The notes under the pieces were generated by a model that was not told where the DNA came from, did not search any database, and worked only from the letters and a program-made list of their open reading frames with translations. A stretch of 64,000 nucleotides of DNA, from positions 372,001 through 436,000 of the forward strand of contig JANFNE010000035.1 in NCBI GenBank assembly GCA_024867545.1. Reading direction: 5' to 3'. The translations under genes were made by a program, and so were the position numbers. This stretch comes from Phytopythium helicoides (taxonomy: Eukaryota; Oomycota; Peronosporomycetes; Pythiales; Pythiaceae). Of this stretch, positions 49,842 to 60,380 are shown piece by piece. Numbering within the stretch: position 1 is the stretch's first letter; each line of letters opens with the position of its first letter.

Positions 49842-50591
49842 CTAAGCGAGCAGCCGCGGACGAATGACGCCAATTGACGCAAACCCGCTCGACAGCGATG
49901 GCAGCTCATGGATCGACGGCAGCTTGAACGCCATCGACGCCGGCGTTGACGCCTTGCGGATCGGCGAGATACTCGCCAGGCTCGGGAGCGACGCCACTGG
50001 AGCGTGCATAGGAGTCGAAACCGGCATCCACACGGGCGACGCCACGCTCAGCTGCTGCGCCGGCGCCACCTCCTCGACCACTGCATCAGGACGAGGCAGG
50101 ATAGGCTTGCACTTGTCGGACGCCATCCAGTAGCTCTGCTGCACGGCCGCAAGGCGCTTGGCCTCCGGCTGTTCGTCCGAGGCCGTCGATGCCTTGCGCT
50201 TGCGCGACTTCTTGCTCTGTCGCTTGACGAGCGCCATGGCGTCGTAGTCGTCCCTCGTAAAGTGCTCGCGGCTGTAGGTGGGGAACTGCGAGCGCGCCTT
50301 GCTCCACTTGCGGAAGCCAAAGTAGTTGAGCTGTCGCTGGAAGCTGGCAAAGTTCTTGTTCTTAAAGTACCGCGGCAGGATCTGGTGCGTGAGCGCCTCC
50401 TTGTCCAAAATCTCGAACGCCGCGCCGTCCTCCGCCCAGCGGATCACGCGCGGGTTCTCGCGCCGCAGCATTTGGTGCAAGTGCAGCAGAAAGGGCGCCA
50501 CCCACCCGCGTCTGGCGCTCGCCTCGCTGCTCTCGGACGCCGTGGGGGACGCCGGCGCTTCCTGTTGGCTCAAAATGTCGCGCACGTTCAT
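49842..50591 (-). CDS. Heat shock factor-type transcription factor (intact copy)
   Basis: 249 residues starting MNVRDILSQQEAPASP. The winged-helix HSF DNA-binding domain spans about residues 30-130: WVAPFLLHLHQML, VIRWAEDGAAFEI, and the recognition-helix signature FASFQRQLNYFGFRKWSK at about 81-98. A basic cluster (VKRQSKKSRKRKAS) follows as a likely nuclear signal. No leucine-rich HR-A/B trimerisation region is obvious, and the protein is short for a classical HSF, so trimerisation may be weak or absent. The frame extends upstream to 50690, but the chosen ATG lies directly before the conserved region. The protein should bind GAA/TTC-type elements in the nucleus. It is the only intact copy among seven. 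Confidence 0.93.
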   Translation of the reverse strand: MNVRDILSQQEAPASPTASESSEASARRGWVAPFLLHLHQMLRRENPRVIRWAEDGAAFEILDKEALTHQILPRYFKNKNFASFQRQLNYFGFRKWSKARSQFPTYSREHFTRDDYDAMALVKRQSKKSRKRKASTASDEQPEAKRLAAVQQSYWMASDKCKPILPRPDAVVEEVAPAQQLSVASPVWMPVSTPMHAPVASLPSLASISPIRKASTPASMAFKLPSIHELPSLSSGFASIGVIRPRLLA

Positions 50592-51179
50592 CGTCGAGTG
50601 GCTGGAAGCTCGCAAATGGTAAAATGAGCGATCGCCACCAACTACTTGCGCTCGACCTGGCGTTTTCTCGACTGAAAGGGGGAGATTCAAAGGCGCAGGA
50701 AAAAGAAAAACTATGAAGATTCACTATGCTCGCAAATCCCCATACTAGTTGCCTGTGTCTTTGCTGCAGATTCAGTTGATCGTAATACCTTATGAAATGT
50801 ATGCTATCGACAAAGATCGAATCTTGAAGAGGAAAAGGGGTGCGAACAAACGACCAATCAGAGACCGCGGAATCGAGATGCGGAGTGTCGCGAGCCCATC
50901 CCCCTCGCTGGCAAAAAAGAATCTCCTGTCATATGGCATGAAAAAACTGCACTAGCGCATGCCAGACACCGACATGTCGCGCTTTGTATACCCATCGAAT
51001 CTCCCCGCGCTGCCACCCATTCGTGGCCGTATACTTCTTTCGCACCCGTGAAGCGGCGCAAGTTGAAGCCGAGATTCGTTTTGTAGCCATTGCTATTGAT
51101 ACATTGGAGATGCGAGGCCCGTTTCTCCTGGGTGCGCAATGCTGATGCGTGTTTTCGTGCAGCTGAGCGACTGAGCGAG
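50592..51179. promoter_or_regulatory. Divergent intergenic region between HSF and membrane-ankyrin gene
   Basis: About 590 bases between diverging genes. It contains GAAGATTC (50715-50722), a two-unit GAA/TTC arrangement that could be a weak heat shock element, and a CCAAT box (50854-50858). The right end may include an unresolved first exon of the neighbouring gene. Confidence 0.35.
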
Positions 51180-53155
51180 TGCTGGGGGTGGGGCAGGCAA
51201 CGTGGCGAGCGCGCTGGCCGTGGGGCTGCTGCTGTCGGCCTGCGCCGAGCCGCGGTGGGCCCACGACGCCGTCAACACGGTCGACATTGGCCTCTGGCTG
51301 CTCACGGTGCATTCGACTCGGCTCTGGAGGCGAGATGGTTCCTAGAGGGACGCGCTGATGGGGCTCTGCTGCTCACGGCGATAAACAGGGAACCGGCGTG
51401 CAGTACAAGCTCATCAATGCCGGGCTGTCGGTGGACAGCGCAGCCGCATCGGCTGGAGACCAGCCCTTCACGCTCTATCAGCGCTACTGGTGCGAAAGGG
51501 TGGATTGGGCCTGCTCATGTGACGTGGAGGCTGATGACTGTAATGAGCAGTGCGCTCTCGAACATTGCTGAGACCGACCCGTGGTGCCAAGGAAAAGCGC
51601 ACGCGACGCGAGCGCTCGTTGTCATCTCGCTGATGAGTGCGATGACGAGTTTCATATTCAGCGTCATGGCCGCGCTGGGCATTCGGACACCCACGTGGAA
51701 CGGAGAGGGGAAAGTGACGACCATGGTTAAGCCTGCCCTCTACTCTCTGCTCTCCTTCATAACGCTGCTCCCAGCCGTGATCGAGTGGCAGCAAATGGTC
51801 AACCTATACGATACCACGTGTCGCGAGTCCATGAATGTCACCAAATTTGCCTGCATCACGTCTGGGCCGGCGCACAAGACTGCCATGGCAGCAGTACCGT
51901 TTACGTTGGTGTCATTCGTGCTCTGGCGGCTCACAAACTCGTACCAAGTACGTGACACAAGGACCTCTTTTCAGTTGCAAGATCCCTCAGTATTTTATCA
52001 AATAACGCACAACTGTAGGAAGCGAAAAGAGATAATCGCATCACCGACGCGTTCACCCTGGCCGCTAAAACAGGTTAGTGTCGCGCGAATTGTTGTGTTC
52101 ATCGCATGCGAACAACGGCATACAGAATTGGCATGGACGTAGATAACGTCGACGAGATCTTGGCTGCGATCGCAAACAAAGTGAATATGAATGCCCTCGG
52201 TTCCGATGGCCGCAACGCACTGCACTGGGCATGCACGCTCAACCGGACGAGTATTTGTCATGTGCTTCTGAAAAAGGGTGCGAGCATCAGCATGAAAGAT
52301 GTGGGGTTGCTTCGTGACGCCTTTAAGACTTGCTAGTCCTTAACGACGAATGGTTGTGATTGACAGCGAGATGGATGGACGCCATTGCATTGGGCGAGTC
52401 GAGTGGGAGGACTCGATATTGTTCGACTCCTTGCAAAATATGGCGCTGACATCAACGTAAAAGATCGGTGGGGCACAACTCCATTGATGCTAACTGTTGT
52501 CGGCGAGAGTCGAGCAGCAGCAGAAACACTCATTGAACTCGGTGCCGACATCGACGCTCGCAATGTACGCGCACACTTCGCCAAGATGGTGTGAATATTT
52601 GGCTGACTTGGAAACCCCCGTAGGTTTTTGGACAAACAGCATTGATGATCTGCATGGAAGCAGGTTCTCGGCTGCATCAACTCGGAATGACGTTCATCAA
52701 TGCGGGGGCGAGCTTATCTCTTCAAGATGTGTGTACAATCAATTGAAGTCTGCACTCCTGCATTGTTGTTGACTACGCTTTGCGTGCTGTCATAAAGGCC
52801 CAAGGCATGACTGTCATCCACTACGCGGCAACATACGGGAATGCCAATCTGTTGCTGAGCATCCTTCAGCAAAGCGACGGTGCTCTGGTAGACAAGCGCA
52901 ACGCCGTAAGTGATTCACTTTGTCGAGTCTTTGGTATTCTAGTAATCCATTAACTGCGAGGGTTTTTGTCTACAGTTTGGCGAGACAGCGACTGAAGTTG
53001 CTGGGGTTCATGGTCAAATCAAGATCGCCGAGTTCATAAAGAGCTGGAAAGAAGGCAACCCAGTGCTTCCAGAAGACGATGATGCCACTGATGATGACTC
53101 AGAGGGTTCAAATGGAGCCTCCAACACCAGCAATGAGGATAGTGACGATGAGTGA
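51180..53155 (+). CDS. Multi-pass membrane protein with C-terminal ankyrin repeats, intron-containing
   Basis: The first exon(s) are unresolved. A hydrophobic segment (ASALAVGLLLSACAEP near 51200), a GLWLLTV motif and three further hydrophobic stretches (ALVVISLMSAMTSFIFSVMA, LYSLLSFITLLPAV, AVPFTLVSFVLW) suggest four membrane spans. Exons I can join in phase: to 51947, 52019-52073, 52143-52300, 52367-52564, 52624-52729, 52798-52905, 52976-53155, each bounded by GT and AG, introns about 59-71 bases. They give ankyrin repeats such as DGRNALHWACTLNRTSICHV and GWTPLHWASRVGGLDIVRLL, then an acidic Asp/Ser-rich end. The ankyrin DNA is unlike the tandem array. Function unknown; membrane location is inference. 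Confidence 0.62.
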
Positions 53156-53641
53156 GTATGGATGTCAAGGTGTCTGGTCTTGCCAATTGCAGGTTCCGTC
53201 GCTATTGAGCCTACAGCTACAGAATCAGCACGGCACCCGAGCATGTCGAGAGTTTCCTGGTAGTAGCTTATGCTTGTCAGTCAGCTTCTGTAGCTCCTTC
53301 GTGACAGGCTTGATATTCTTTGGGGCTGTCTTGCCGGAACACGGCTCAATAATGGCCGGGGTACCCGGCATTGGCGCTGTGGTAGATGGCCACAAAAACC
53401 TCCATTTCTACATTCACCCTTCTCATCACAACGATTGACGTAAACTCCCACTCAGCCGGAAAACGTGGAAAAGGAGACGTGAAACTAAATAAACCTGTCG
53501 TTACGGTACTGCCCAATTGACAAGCTGGCAGCGCAGTTCATCAGCTTCAAGCGGGTTGCGCGATGCCCTCCCCCAGCGATGACAACAGCACTTCATATTG
53601 CTTGTTGAAGATGCCATAGGAAGGATCTCCAGAGCTCCTTC
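53156..53641. other. Intergenic region before the Fanzor relic
   Basis: No gene that I can support. The minus strand is open for about 60 codons near 53230-53415 (APMPGTPAIIEPCSGKTAPK), without a recognisable family. Confidence 0.3.
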
Positions 53642-55809
53642 ATGAGCCACGGCAAGCTAGTAAAGCGGCCTTTGCAGCTCTGCCTGCATACACGTAAACG
53701 AGGGCTACGCAGATCCACAACGAGTAGAGCTGCTTCCACAAGTCGACGAGGTCGGTCCAAGACAACACGTGCAGCTGGTCCGACGTCAGGCGGTGCTAGG
53801 TCTAAAAGGAAGAAGCGCAGTGCAGAACCACGCAAGAGTCAGTCAAAGAGGCGACGAGCCGAAGTCGAAGCTCGTGACGCAGCTAACGCCAAGTCCTCGC
53901 TTGTGTGCGTCAAGACATCGCTCAAGTCATTTTGCAAGAGCGATGAGGCCATGACTTTGCCATGGGAGTCCGCGCTGGCGGATATGGACCAGGCCGTGCT
54001 GGAGTCTTACGTCCTCGCCAACATCCACGCCGTGCGGATATGTCAGCTGGACGATGCAGTGGAGCCACTCAACCAGGTCTTCTTCTACAGATGCCTATCG
54101 TGTGTTTGCAACGCCAACTCCACACTCGGGTCTCCTGCATTCCAGCAATCAGTCACGCTGTACAACACTTGGCGAGGTGAGGACGCTCGACGTGCAAGCA
54201 ACCGGCAGATTACCGCTGGGTGGCAGCAGAACGCAGCCCAAATGATGGCCACTAACACCAAGAACGCGATCGTACGCAACTTCTACCGTCGCTTTCACCG
54301 TCACATCAAGCGGGTCTATGACTTGAATGGTGCTGAGGCCTACGTCATGATCAAGAGCATCCTGGACCCTGTCTACAACGGCAACGATACCGAGGTGCAG
54401 GCTTGGCGAGAGTAGATCCCGCGCAACGAGAGCGACTACTTGTCCGACGAGGCTAACAAATTGCTTCCTCTCACCTACATGATTCTGACCGACATTGAGG
54501 AGAGGAATCGCCGGTTTCAGCATCGACAGGACATCCCAGAGGTCCGCACGTTCAGTCTCCTGCCGACAAAAAATGGGTTCAAGTGCTCGCACTTCAAGAT
54601 GTGCAAGACGGCGCTCCGCAGCCTACTTCTACGTGCTGGTGTTCGCGTGCCTCCTCAAGGCGACGATTGGAATGCTGTCGCAGACGATTGGTGGCACAGT
54701 CTCTTCAATATCGAGAAGTTTGAAACAGCCAACAAGAAGTTCGCAGGAGAGATCGTGACGGACGGAAAGGCTGTTAGCATCGTCATGCGGAAAACCCATC
54801 CGGCGACAGACCGCCCACTTAGGGAAGAAGATTATGATGTCATGTAGAGCCTAGATCCTGGCAGACGAGATCTGTTTGTAGCAACCAACCAGGATGGCGA
54901 GACTATCCACTGCTCTACTCGTGAGTTCTACGAGGATGCTCGCTACCACAAGAGCAACCAGAAAATAGCTTGCTGGAAGGAGCGGCGGCCCGACATTTTG
55001 GCGGCCGAGCGTCAGATGCCATCGAAGAAGACCGCGTCGCTCGAGTTGCTGGAAACGTACACACGATACGTTATTCCACATATGGAAAACCTGCTAGGAT
55101 TTTCACGGACGAAGGGATTCCGCAACCTGCGTTTTGGTCGGTACATCTTTGCGCAGAAGAAGCTACATGAACTCTGCCGGAGACTGACCCAGCAAGCAGG
55201 CAGGCGAACGGTGGTTGGATTTGGAGATTGGAGCAATACCGATTACTCTGGAGTCATCAAGAAGTGCCCCGCGGGGCCGGTCAAGAGACTCGAGCACACG
55301 TTGAGAAACTACTGTCGTGTACAACCAATTGATGAGTTTCGCACCAGCAAGCTTCACTCACGTTGCTAGAATACCAGTACAGTCTCCGACTCTGCAAGGT
55401 CAAGAACAGCACGGACAAGGAATGGCGGACGTGCAAGGTTTATAGTGTGCTCCATTGTCGATCCAATGGCTGTTTTGGTACTACTGTGAACCGCGACGTC
55501 AACGCCTCAAAGAACATGCTCATGCTTCTCCTCAACATGCTCCGTGGTCAACCAAGACCTAACGTTTTTTTGCCGAGCGCCAACTTAACACATCAGGGGC
55601 CACAAAGTGTCTGCAGGTGCGCTCAGCGTTGCCCGCAGATAGCACTGAATACTCAGGCATTGCTGCATTTTCACTGGGTTCCATTCCCAGTCATCGTCTT
55701 TTATCATAGGATGCCGGGCTTACCACGGCCATACCCGCGAGGCTCGCGGCGCGAGCCGAAGGCGAGTGCTAGCAAGGACTTCTTGTCCTTATTGGTCAGC
55801 TCTGTGTAA
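53642..55809 (+). pseudogene. Fanzor (TnpB-like, OMEGA-type) nuclease, broken copy
   Basis: Starts MSHGKLVKRPLQ with a strongly basic region (SKRKKRSAEPRKSQSKRRRA), typical of Fanzor nuclear signals. The family helix NTKNAIVRNFYRRFHRHIKR follows. RuvC-I is SLDPGRRDLFVATN (Asp codon 54854-54856), the RuvC-II region is VQPIDEFRTSK (Glu codon 55334-55336), and RuvC-III is NRDVNASKNML (Asp codon 55495-55497). A zinc-ribbon remnant precedes RuvC-III (SKLHSRC, where a Cys is expected at the His, and CRSNGC). The frame is interrupted by TAG at 54413-54415 and 54845-54847 with no shift, and by a frameshift next to the TAG at 55367-55369. Known Fanzors are RNA-guided DNA nucleases carried by eukaryotic transposons and large viruses. 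This copy should be inactive. No transposase gene is evident beside it. Confidence 0.86.
55741..55757. repeat. 17-bp GC palindrome
   Basis: GGCTCGCG-G-CGCGAGCC, arms of 8 bp around one G, in the 3' part of the Fanzor reading frame. CTAG follows 11 bases later (55769-55772). It may mark a transposon end. Confidence 0.6.
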
Positions 55810-56192
55810 TTCTGACACGAAGTCCTTCTTGTCCGTAGGCTCTCAACAAAAATCCACGCCACCCTGTGTGCAATATGAGTGAGACTTTTCAATTTCTGTT
55901 CTTACCGAGCATACCTGAAGTTGTACAGTGTGACGCATAGATCAGCGAAGCCAAGGATCGCCATATTCTACCCCAAGACAAACCAGTGGCTTCCGTCGAA
56001 GGATGCATTTGAACGCGTCCGGTATTCGAGTATGAGTGAGTGTCGTTCATATCCTGTGGTCGAGACTGGCATGTGTTTGGCTTCACAGCTAACTAACGAA
56101 GGGGCAAAATCGAGGACGGGTTTCAAAATCAAACTGTATAAACGTTACGGTCCATGGTCACTTCACTCGTGACAGAGTCTACTGCTAACCAT
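55810..56192. other. Intergenic region downstream of Fanzor relic and transporter 1
   Basis: No gene seen. The motif GACTTCTTGTCC at the end of the Fanzor frame recurs in similar form (AAGTCCTTCTTGTCC) near 55820. It should include the 3' untranslated region of the minus-strand transporter. Confidence 0.4.
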
Positions 56193-57617
56193 TTAGTTAC
56201 CGGGGGTCGAGACACTCTTGTAGCCGTTCTTCTCGACATCCTGCTCCTTGATCTGCGACGAGAACGACTCACGCGTGAACTCGTCAGCGCCGTTCAGCAG
56301 GCGGTAGAACTCGGCGTCCATCTCTTCAATGCCCGCGTTGTTGTCGAACATGCACCACCACGTGAGCGGGATCGAGATGAAGCAGATCGCCGCGAACGTG
56401 AACCACGTGCCATCGTAACCGAAGCTCTCCTTCTCGACCCAGATCGAGAAGCCAAACGAGCCGATGGCAGCACCAGCCTTACCGCACGCAGCAGAGATAC
56501 CGTGGCACGTGCTGCGAATCGGCGTGGGGAACATCTCCGTCGGCATCACAAAAGTAGCCATGTTGGGACCGAAGTTGGAGAAGAAGAGCGTCAGACCGTA
56601 GAGCACGATGAACACCACAGCGTGCTCCTTAATGTCATCCCAGAAGATGCCGAGGATCAGGAAGAGGATCGTCATGAAGATGAAACCCTGGATCTGCATC
56701 AGCTTGCGGCCCATCTTGTTGATGAAGTAGATGGCCACGAAGTAGCCCGGCAGAGCCATCAGCGACACGAATGCCACCTCCGTCGTCACCTCCTGAAGCG
56801 AAGGGTTATGGAGACCAACGACCGTCAGAATACTGGCCGAGAACAGGTTCTGGGCGTAGTACACGATATCGAAGAGGAACCACGTGCCGGCCGTACCGAG
56901 GAGCGACTTGCCGTAGTGCTTAATGATGAAAGATAGACGAGCCTTCTTCTGCGTAGTCACCTGCGTCAGAGCCTGACCGCGCTCCTGCACGTTCTTAAAA
57001 GCCTCGGTCTCCTCAGCTGTGAAGCGGTAGTAGCACACAACCAGGGCAGGGAGGACTCCGAGACCGAAGAGCAGGCGCCAGACCGTCTCGAGACGCTCGT
57101 CGCTGTTGTTTCCCGGGTCGCCGTTAGCAAACGCCTGCACCAGCAGGTTACCAGCGATGGCAGCCGTCACCTGACCCACTCCCTGCAGCGAGAACGTCAT
57201 AGCGACACGCTTGTTGCGGTCAGCCGAGTCGGTCGAGTCCTCAGCCGTCGTACTGGCAGCCAGCGGGTACTCGCCACCAATACCGATACCAAGAATCAGA
57301 CGAGCAGCCACGAGGAACCACAGCGTCGACTTGCCATCGCCAGCGTAGGCCACGGTACACAGGATGCCACCGAAGATGAGCAGGCAGCACGTGAAGATCA
57401 TGTTGACCTTGCGGCCAAAGACGTCGCCGAGCATGCCGAAGGCAAGCTGACCGATGACAGCGCCGATGATGGCAGCAGCCGAGACCCAGGACTTGACATA
57501 CGACGTGTAGACCGCCTTGGTGTACTGCTCGGTGAGCACGACGTTGACGACGTTCATGACGAAGAGGTCGTAGGCATCGTTGTAGAAGCCAAGGCCGCGG
57601 ACGAGGAACTTGTTCAT
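56193..57617 (-). CDS. Phosphate:H+ symporter, PHS family (MFS), copy 1
   Basis: 474 residues starting MNKFLVRGLGFYNDAYDLFV; this ATG matches copy 2, and the longer frame to 57761 is probably leader. Motifs: FYNDAYDLF (11-19), GDVFGRK (64-70, the MFS loop between TM2 and TM3), the PHS signature GIGIGGEYPLAAST (111-123), and FLFDIVYYAQNLF with Asp250, the position equivalent to the substrate-binding Asp of fungal PHO84/PiPT-type carriers. About twelve hydrophobic segments with a central cytoplasmic loop near residue 215. It should import inorganic phosphate with protons across the plasma membrane. First of three tandem minus-strand copies. Confidence 0.95.
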   Translation of the reverse strand: MNKFLVRGLGFYNDAYDLFVMNVVNVVLTEQYTKAVYTSYVKSWVSAAAIIGAVIGQLAFGMLGDVFGRKVNMIFTCCLLIFGGILCTVAYAGDGKSTLWFLVAARLILGIGIGGEYPLAASTTAEDSTDSADRNKRVAMTFSLQGVGQVTAAIAGNLLVQAFANGDPGNNSDERLETVWRLLFGLGVLPALVVCYYRFTAEETEAFKNVQERGQALTQVTTQKKARLSFIIKHYGKSLLGTAGTWFLFDIVYYAQNLFSASILTVVGLHNPSLQEVTTEVAFVSLMALPGYFVAIYFINKMGRKLMQIQGFIFMTILFLILGIFWDDIKEHAVVFIVLYGLTLFFSNFGPNMATFVMPTEMFPTPIRSTCHGISAACGKAGAAIGSFGFSIWVEKESFGYDGTWFTFAAICFISIPLTWWCMFDNNAGIEEMDAEFYRLLNGADEFTRESFSSQIKEQDVEKNGYKSVSTPGN

Positions 57618-58208
57618 CTTGGCTCGATGTGTGTGTGGCTTTCGGGGCTTGGTCGAGGCGAGGCAAGTTGGAAAGTGAGTGAGATCGGTAGCCCGTCGGG
57701 ATGGATGGTCGGTCGAGTTGCGTGACGGCTGGCCTTGCTGCCGTGATGCAGTGGACGGCAAGGAGGAGGAGGTGAGCTGCTCGGATGGTACGGTACAGAC
57801 AGGCCATCCTCAGTGAGTCGGGAGAGTCACGTGAGACTCGAGCCGAAAACTACTGGCGGCCACGCCCCAAACTAACTCCGGCTCTCTTTCGGCCAGGGAT
57901 TTGCGGGGCATAGCGTTGCGTATGTAGCGTAGCGTTAATCGCAATAAGCGGTGCTGGTGTGCTGATTAAGTTGGTGAAATAGTGGCGACGGCGTTAATCC
58001 GAGCTTGCGGTATTGATAGTGCAGCATTGATTAGAGGTGGCGGCGCGCACTTCTGGAGCGCCGTGAAACGACGTCAGTCATGAAGAGTGAGAGGAGTCGC
58101 GGGGGTTCCGAATTCCAGTGAGACGAATCGACTCGAGCTCCGGCTCATGGTTCCACGCATGCTGTGGGAGATGGCCGCAAAATCCGGTGCGGAGCGGCAT
58201 TTTTCCCA

Positions 58209-58227
58209 AGATTCATGTAGCGAATCT
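58209..58227. promoter_or_regulatory. AGATTC-N7-GAATCT dyad
   Basis: Exact 6-bp inverted arms about 590 bases upstream of the transporter 1 start. Possible protein-binding site; function unknown. Confidence 0.4.
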
Positions 58228-58726
58228 CGGCTAGATGGGTGTAGTAGCGTAGATAGTCATCGATTGAAGCGATCGTTTTACACGGGGGTTTATATAAAAC
58301 ACATTCAAATCAAGATACTATGTCACTTTAGACGATCCTTTTTGTGCTAACCATTCAATATCACAGGTATTCAAAGAAGACATAGAGAATGGTCGATTGC
58401 CCATGATCCTTTGGCTCCAGCGAATCTTCACAAGCGTCGCGTTGTTACGTATCGCTGGATTCCGAAAATCTATTTGAGGATCCGTATAGATCCACTGGCT
58501 CTGCGAATCGAGTGTTGGGACTCGCTTACAGGCGTGGAGGCTTCGTTCCTACTGCGAGAATTGCCCTGCACTCCTTCCAGTGTCATGAGCTGCCAGTCCG
58601 ACGATTTATCTCGGTCCAAAAAACCAATAAAAAGGCGGTGGTGCCCAAAACAAGCTCCCGAATTAATCTCAAAATACCCAAACTAATCGATTCGGAACCC
58701 TGCCCCGTTTCTGCCCTCGACTCGAC

Positions 58727-58764
58727 GAATCTCGCAAGATTCAACATCACATCGTGTTGAATCT
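58727..58764. promoter_or_regulatory. GAATCT-N4-AGATTC-N16-GAATCT compound dyad
   Basis: GAATCT at 58727-58732, AGATTC at 58737-58742 and GAATCT at 58759-58764. The 58737-58764 part is a perfect 10-bp inverted repeat (AGATTCAACA / TGTTGAATCT) with an 8-base loop. The same AGATTC-N16-GAATCT spacing occurs twice upstream of transporter 2. Confidence 0.5.
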
Positions 58765-60380
58765 CAATGCTGCGCAGATTCGCCGTGTCATTGTCAACAG
58801 CTGGCGTCGAATCTCGGTGGTATATATCTTGGATTTTGTATGGGAACTGAATAGCGTAAACTGATCGCTGCCACACCACATTCGGACTCGCAGTTGCGCA
58901 CTTCTGGCCGGTGCTGATCCAATGGGGTCAGCGGGTCGCGTATCTTTGCTTTGCTTTTCCTTTCAACTCAAGTCGCCCTCTCCTCCATTGAATTGCAATC
59001 AATACGTTGTAATAGCCTGCTCCAGGTAAAGCACGTCACAAGTGTTGGAAATGGTGCCGTCGTGAGAGTTGACGGCGAAAGACGATGCAGGCACTTCTGT
59101 AAGCGATTCATGGTGCCATGAGAATCATTGGGTCATATAGCAAACGATAAGCAATTCTATGCCTTTGTCTGCCTGCGATGTATTTGAATCAACGCCATTG
59201 CTTTGCTGGATCTCTCAGTGACGTAAAACTTTAGGAAGATGAGATGGCGGCGAGCAGCATAGCTTTCAACGCCAAACCTTTATACCGCGAGTCGGCGATT
59301 TGCACGACAGAATTCGAGCGCTCTCAATTCGCGACAGGCCTCCAAACCTCCAACCCATTCCCAGCAGCAGCAGTAGCGGTGTCTCGTCAATGTTGATGAT
59401 CGGCCTCGAGAGTGTGTGGTGCGCAGCGAGCCGCCATCGCGAGGATGCTAACCCCATCAAGATCATCCACGTGCTGCGAAATCGGATTCGCTCAGCCACA
59501 CTCAATAGGTAGGACTAGAACCCCGGGCCTCAGTCGATCCCGATCTTGAATGTCGCGCAATTTGGGTCGTCTCATGTTTGTCGTCTCCTTGGTCTCCGTT
59601 GTCCCCTTCGCCTTTGTCGTCTCCGTCGTCTCTGTCTTCATTCACTGGCGCCAGGGTTGAGCGCCCATCGCCTGCTTCCATACTCCCGCACTCTGTCTTG
59701 AGTCTGCGCTCCTTGCGAGGTCACAACGGGTCGACAACTCGGGGATATTCGGCCTTGCTTCAACTGTGGCAACAGAGCAAGGAAACCCGGAGCAACTGGC
59801 CACGGAAAAGAGGGTCGGCGGGGCACACGGGCTACTGTAGTCACCGCCATGGCTTCGAGCTGGAAAGGTCAAGAAGCAACTTGCAGCGCCGTGTGACCCT
59901 AGGTCGTGAGCCGGGAAGTGCGGTTGCTTGGATTCCAACTAGCAAATTCACAACTGAGAAAAGAAATGCTGCGCGTCCAGTGCTGCGGCTTGCTCAGCCA
60001 GCGAACCTTTCCTCCCAACTAGGGGGCCCTCCTTAATGGTCCCATCGAACCGCTAGGATCCGATGGGGCGACGCTGCGGATAGAATTTAGGACTGTGCGT
60101 TGAAATCCACGACGCGGTCAATGAGCTCTCGCCAAGCCTTCTACGCGACCGAGAAAATCCAGTCGAGTAGTGCAAGTGTCCGTTGAGTTGCCTTGGCAGT
60201 CGTCATGACGCTCGCGTCCTCGCTGGGTTCCAGGCACTCCGTGCTAATGAGAAGCATTCGTGTCATGCAGATACTATAGCACGCAGGTCATAAATTACGA
60301 CAGCTTCATGAGCTGCATCGAAATCAACCTACTCTACCCTCGACTAATATGTGCAAATAAATACTGCGACGAACAGCGGC

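Larger units (their letters stand above)
57618..60380. other. Long intergenic region upstream of transporter 1
   Basis: About 2.8 kb without a supportable gene. It contains a dyad at 58209-58227, a cluster of GAATCT/AGATTC motifs at 58727-58820, and near 59748 a short CFNCG reading (possible zinc-knuckle remnant of a retroelement, weak). The 57618-58100 part is the likely promoter of transporter 1. Confidence 0.45.

Noticed and set aside
53230..53415. Open minus-strand stretch (APMPGTPAIIEPCSGKTAPK) that looks coding
   Set aside because: About 60 codons, no start, no family recognised; not enough to call a gene.
59740..59900. Possible retroelement gag zinc knuckle (CFNCG)
   Set aside because: Only the first two Cys of the CCHC pattern are visible, and no reverse transcriptase or integrase remnant lies nearby.
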